In this document: positions 30,361-33,127 of the stretch, in pieces
Position numbering within the stretch: the stretch's first letter is position 1
Layout of the letters: the number at the start of each line of letters is the position of its first letter
NCBI GenBank assembly: GCA_048394785.1
Contig: DBFJGL010000024.1
Location: 1 to 33,127, forward strand
From: DBFJGL01 sp048394785
GTDB taxonomy: Bacteria; Bacillota; Clostridia; Christensenellales; CAG-917
Length of the DNA stretch: 33,127 nt
Reading direction: 5' to 3'
Program-made: the position numbers and the translations under genes
Notes under the pieces: generated by a model
The model's database searches: none
What the model was told of the DNA's origin: nothing
What the model saw: the letters and a program-made list of their open reading frames with translations, nothing else

Positions 30361-32916
30361 TCAGTTGATTTTGATTTTAATAATCGCTTTGTCGTCGTTG
30401 CGTATTCCGAGCTCGTCGCGACGGTTATCTTCCTTTTCCATAAGAACGTCCAAATCGCAAGAGGATACTTTTTCTACGTCGCCGTATTTAATCATATCGC
30501 ACACTCCGTCGGATGCGATGTAGATTATATCTCCGGCTTCGAGGTCCAAACGGGATACGGCAAAATATTTTACTGCGTCCTTATCGCCGTTGACCACGCC
30601 GTATCCATATTCGTTGTCGGGTTTGTTAACGTACTCGCTATAAAGCTTATATCTGTCGCGTTCGATGTTGATTTGCGTGAACGCATAGTCCGTCTGTTTG
30701 TCCGAGAATATAATGCGCCGACCGCCGCGATAGAGAATACCCATACAGTCGCCCACCGAGCCGTAATATAGTTTGTTGCCGAAGATAAACGCGGCAATGG
30801 CGACGCAACCGGGTTTTTCGTAATATTTTCCGTCTTGGTTGTAACTGCGCGTCATATAGTAATCGCTGTATGTGCTCAAAAATCTTTCTACTTCTTCGTT
30901 GGCGATTTCAAACGAGCGGATTAAGTTGCCCTCAAAATCTTCGATGTTTTGCTCTGTCAGAAGCATTTCTTTTATCAGCTTGTGCATGGAATTGCAAAAT
31001 ACTTCGCTGACTTTACCGGAAACGCTTTTGTCATCCTCAAAATCTCTGTATTCTTCGTCGGAGCGTGAAATGCCGTCCGCAACGACGTAGATTTTGTTGA
31101 GTTCGTCACATATCAGATAATCTTCGTTGGGGCGTCGGGCAATGCTGCCGTCTTTGCGCGTATAAATTTTGTCCGTTCCTCCGCTTATCGCAGACTCGCT
31201 TTCCACATAGCGTATGGTGGAAGGATAAGTTCTCAGCAAGTCTTTTCGCAGTTTCCCGATATGATATACGTTCAGCGGGTCGCGGTCGCGCGCGAGCATT
31301 ACGACATAATCGGGGCAAGCCGTACACAGCGTTTTGAAAGTGGCTGACGTAAGATTGTTTGCATTTTTGTCGAAGTTGTTTCGTATTATGTTTATCAACG
31401 TCTGCGAAGTCACGTTGCCTTCGGTCAGGTTAATGCAGATTATAGGCTTTTTCAGTTGCAGAATGTAGTTGAGTTCGTCAATTACCGCCGCGCTTGTCAC
31501 CGAATGCGCGCTCATATAGTAAAGCACGACCGAACAGCCTTTTATGCGCTGACGTACTATCTCTTTCCAATCCAAGCCCAGACAGGTGCCTTTGTCGTAC
31601 CAGTAGTTTATGCCCCTGCGTTCCATTTCGAGAAGGTCGCAATATACATGCTTGAAATCGGCAGAGGAGTAGCTTATAAACGCATAATCCGCGCTTTTGC
31701 CGTCGTTAAGGGCAGGGAATGCCACGGCGTTTAGTTTTTTTATGCTTGCCGCCGAAATTATACCCTTTCTGTCTTGGTGATACTTTTTGTCGAGGTTGTT
31801 ATCGGTGTATCCGCAGACATAATCCTTTAAGCAGTTGTAGGCGTACGTCCTTTTGTCGGCGTCGTGTGAAGCGCGATTTGTTTCGAGTTTCACGGCGATG
31901 TCGATTTCCTTGAATATCTCGTTTTTATCGTCAATCTTGCGGACGATTGTTCCTTCTAGATAGTTTTTGAGCACTACCGAATAAAATTTGATTTTCGCGT
32001 TCAGATAGTGATATTTGGGATAATCGATTTCAAGCGTTGAAGTTGCAAATTCAATTGCGTTGTCAATGTGCTTTTTCATATCGGGAATACTCTGCATTAT
32101 CCGAGAAATATCCGCATTCGCAATAGAGTAATTGCCCATATATCCGTTTCTTATGTCCTTACTTTGCATAGAAAGGTTGACTTTCGGATTTTCGGACAGT
32201 TCGCCGTACAGATAGTTGTCTTCGAGGATGGAACACACCGCGTTTGCGCAGGCAATCTCCGCTCCGTAGTTTACGCCTTGCTGTTCGTAGTCCGGTTCGC
32301 CGTCATATGAAACAACCTTGCCTTTTACAGATTCAAGCAGGCGCAGGGCGGTTTTCGCCATTTTGAACTGCCCGTCAAAATCCCCCAAAACCGCGTAATA
32401 TCTCGACAGAAGCTCGAAGATGAGAGGATAGCTTGAAAAAACTTTGTTATATTCGTTTTCGGATAAATACTTATGCACCAAGTCCTCGACTTTCGATTCT
32501 TCATCGTCGCTAAAACTTTGTCTTATGTCTGTTTTCGGCATCAGCAGATATTTCAGTTTATCGCAGTCGAACGCCCGATAATAATGATGTATAAGGCAAT
32601 AATAGGCGGCAAAAGCGTCGTCTTTGGAGATGTCAAGCTCCGCTTTATCCGAGTATGTGCCGTAAATGTCCAAGATTTCCCAAAGTTCGGGTACAAAACT
32701 CTTTCCGTATCTTTCGTCGAGCTCGGTTATGCCGAGAGTAAAAAGATAATCGTTGCAACCGACTCGCCGAGTAATCGCTTTCAAAAAATTCTTGGCGTGC
32801 TTTACTCGTTCGCTGTGCGATAAAGACGCATAGTCGAAAGTTTTGTCGTCGTACTTTATGTCCGCAAGCATTGCGTCGTGCTTTATCTTAAATATATTCT
32901 TTCCCGCTTTGTCCAT
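30361..32916 (-). CDS. TIR domain-PP2C phosphatase fusion protein
   Basis: Taking ATG 32916 (AAAGGA seven bases upstream), the protein has 851 residues; the frame extends to a TTG at 33018. Residues 1-400 are helical and may be TPR-like (YPKYHYLNAKIKFY). The TIR domain runs about 410-530: DYAFISYSSADF opens it, GINYWYDKG is the BB-loop region, and SVTSAAVIDELNYIL carries E481 at the place of the catalytic glutamate of NAD-cleaving TIRs. The PP2C domain runs about 594-851: D599 in NEDYL, D614 in VADGIS, GSVGDCMG, D803 in IASDG and D841/D842 in NDDKAII, so the metal-binding aspartates are kept. TIR domains of this kind cleave NAD+ or make cyclic ADP-ribose signals; PP2C removes phosphate from Ser/Thr. 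No signal peptide or membrane helix is seen. It heads a probable two-gene unit with the RyR protein. Confidence 0.85.
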   Translation of the reverse strand: MDKAGKNIFKIKHDAMLADIKYDDKTFDYASLSHSERVKHAKNFLKAITRRVGCNDYLFTLGITELDERYGKSFVPELWEILDIYGTYSDKAELDISKDDAFAAYYCLIHHYYRAFDCDKLKYLLMPKTDIRQSFSDDEESKVEDLVHKYLSENEYNKVFSSYPLIFELLSRYYAVLGDFDGQFKMAKTALRLLESVKGKVVSYDGEPDYEQQGVNYGAEIACANAVCSILEDNYLYGELSENPKVNLSMQSKDIRNGYMGNYSIANADISRIMQSIPDMKKHIDNAIEFATSTLEIDYPKYHYLNAKIKFYSVVLKNYLEGTIVRKIDDKNEIFKEIDIAVKLETNRASHDADKRTYAYNCLKDYVCGYTDNNLDKKYHQDRKGIISAASIKKLNAVAFPALNDGKSADYAFISYSSADFKHVYCDLLEMERRGINYWYDKGTCLGLDWKEIVRQRIKGCSVVLYYMSAHSVTSAAVIDELNYILQLKKPIICINLTEGNVTSQTLINIIRNNFDKNANNLTSATFKTLCTACPDYVVMLARDRDPLNVYHIGKLRKDLLRTYPSTIRYVESESAISGGTDKIYTRKDGSIARRPNEDYLICDELNKIYVVADGISRSDEEYRDFEDDKSVSGKVSEVFCNSMHKLIKEMLLTEQNIEDFEGNLIRSFEIANEEVERFLSTYSDYYMTRSYNQDGKYYEKPGCVAIAAFIFGNKLYYGSVGDCMGILYRGGRRIIFSDKQTDYAFTQINIERDRYKLYSEYVNKPDNEYGYGVVNGDKDAVKYFAVSRLDLEAGDIIYIASDGVCDMIKYGDVEKVSSCDLDVLMEKEDNRRDELGIRNDDKAIIKIKIN

Positions 32917-33066
32917 AGCTTTATCCTTTGTGAAACCAATCTGGTTATACGACAAATCCGTACGCAAACAGGCTCGTTTCATTAGTGAAAGCCCGCGGTT
33001 AAAGTGATTATCATTCAAAATTCAAAACATATAAACGCGAGCAAATCTATTACATTATGATATATT

Positions 33067-33095
33067 ATCATAGCATAGCGCCTATAAATTTACAA
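33067..33095 (-). promoter_or_regulatory. Candidate promoter of the TIR-PP2C/RyR unit
   Basis: On the minus strand TTGTAA (33095-33090) and TATGAT (33072-33067) are 17 bases apart. The leader to ATG 32916 would be about 144 bases. The window edge lies in A+T-rich DNA without a gene. Confidence 0.45.
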
Positions 33096-33127
33096 TATTG
33101 TTTTTATTAGCGATATAAATAATATAT

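Overview
The window reads as a chromosome segment of a low-oxygen Gram-positive bacterium of the Clostridia type (Bacillota), probably an uncultured gut or other host-associated member. Supporting signs are pyruvate:ferredoxin oxidoreductase, an archaeal/eukaryote-type prolyl-tRNA synthetase, an EcfA1-EcfA2-EcfT energising module followed directly by truA, strong AGGAGG-type ribosome sites, and a surface sialidase. The species assignment is inference. I saw no rRNA, tRNA, CRISPR array, transposase or prophage gene.

Layout. 1-500: tail of an acidic zinc-ribbon protein with its terminator. 534-1970: proS. 2031-3221 (-): membrane-anchored ComEC-like metallo-beta-lactamase protein. 3401-6922 (-): nifJ. 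7135-10483: ecfA1-ecfA2-ecfT-truA, overlapping or nearly touching. 10514-11101: a small XRE repressor divergent from a small protein gene, with inverted repeats between them. 11102-11505: non-coding, repeat-like. 11544-13543: a small acetyltransferase-like protein coupled to glnS. 13653-16443: an uncharacterised operon of one zinc-ribbon/coiled-coil protein and two four-helix membrane proteins, ended by a terminator. 16518-19862: a tightly overlapping run of a WalJ/YycJ-type hydrolase, two CPBP membrane proteases and rlmH; tadA follows. 20562-21536: an esterase-like hydrolase. 21840-25381: argG-argH-argF, the last steps of arginine synthesis with ornithine carbamoyltransferase. 25771-27354: a five-helix membrane-tethered sialidase.

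The right end (27541-33018, minus strand) looks like an accessory block and is visibly richer in A+T. It holds a small YcxB-like membrane protein, a 681-residue membrane protein with two Rossmann/RCK-like modules and a C-terminal ryanodine-receptor (RyR) domain, and an 851-residue protein joining a helical N-terminus, a TIR domain with a plausible catalytic glutamate, and a PP2C phosphatase domain with its metal aspartates. The TIR-PP2C and RyR genes are 71 bases apart and co-directional. They are my best candidate for an undescribed system, probably nucleotide-signal-gated stress or phage defence: TIR makes or destroys an NAD-derived signal, the RyR/RCK membrane protein responds, and the phosphatase domain adds control.

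A second theme is transcription architecture. Three genes (the metallo-beta-lactamase protein, ecfA1 and the glnS-leading small gene) have sigma-A-like promoters placed so that the predicted mRNA starts at, or 3 bases before, the start codon. This predicts leaderless mRNAs beside ordinary Shine-Dalgarno genes.
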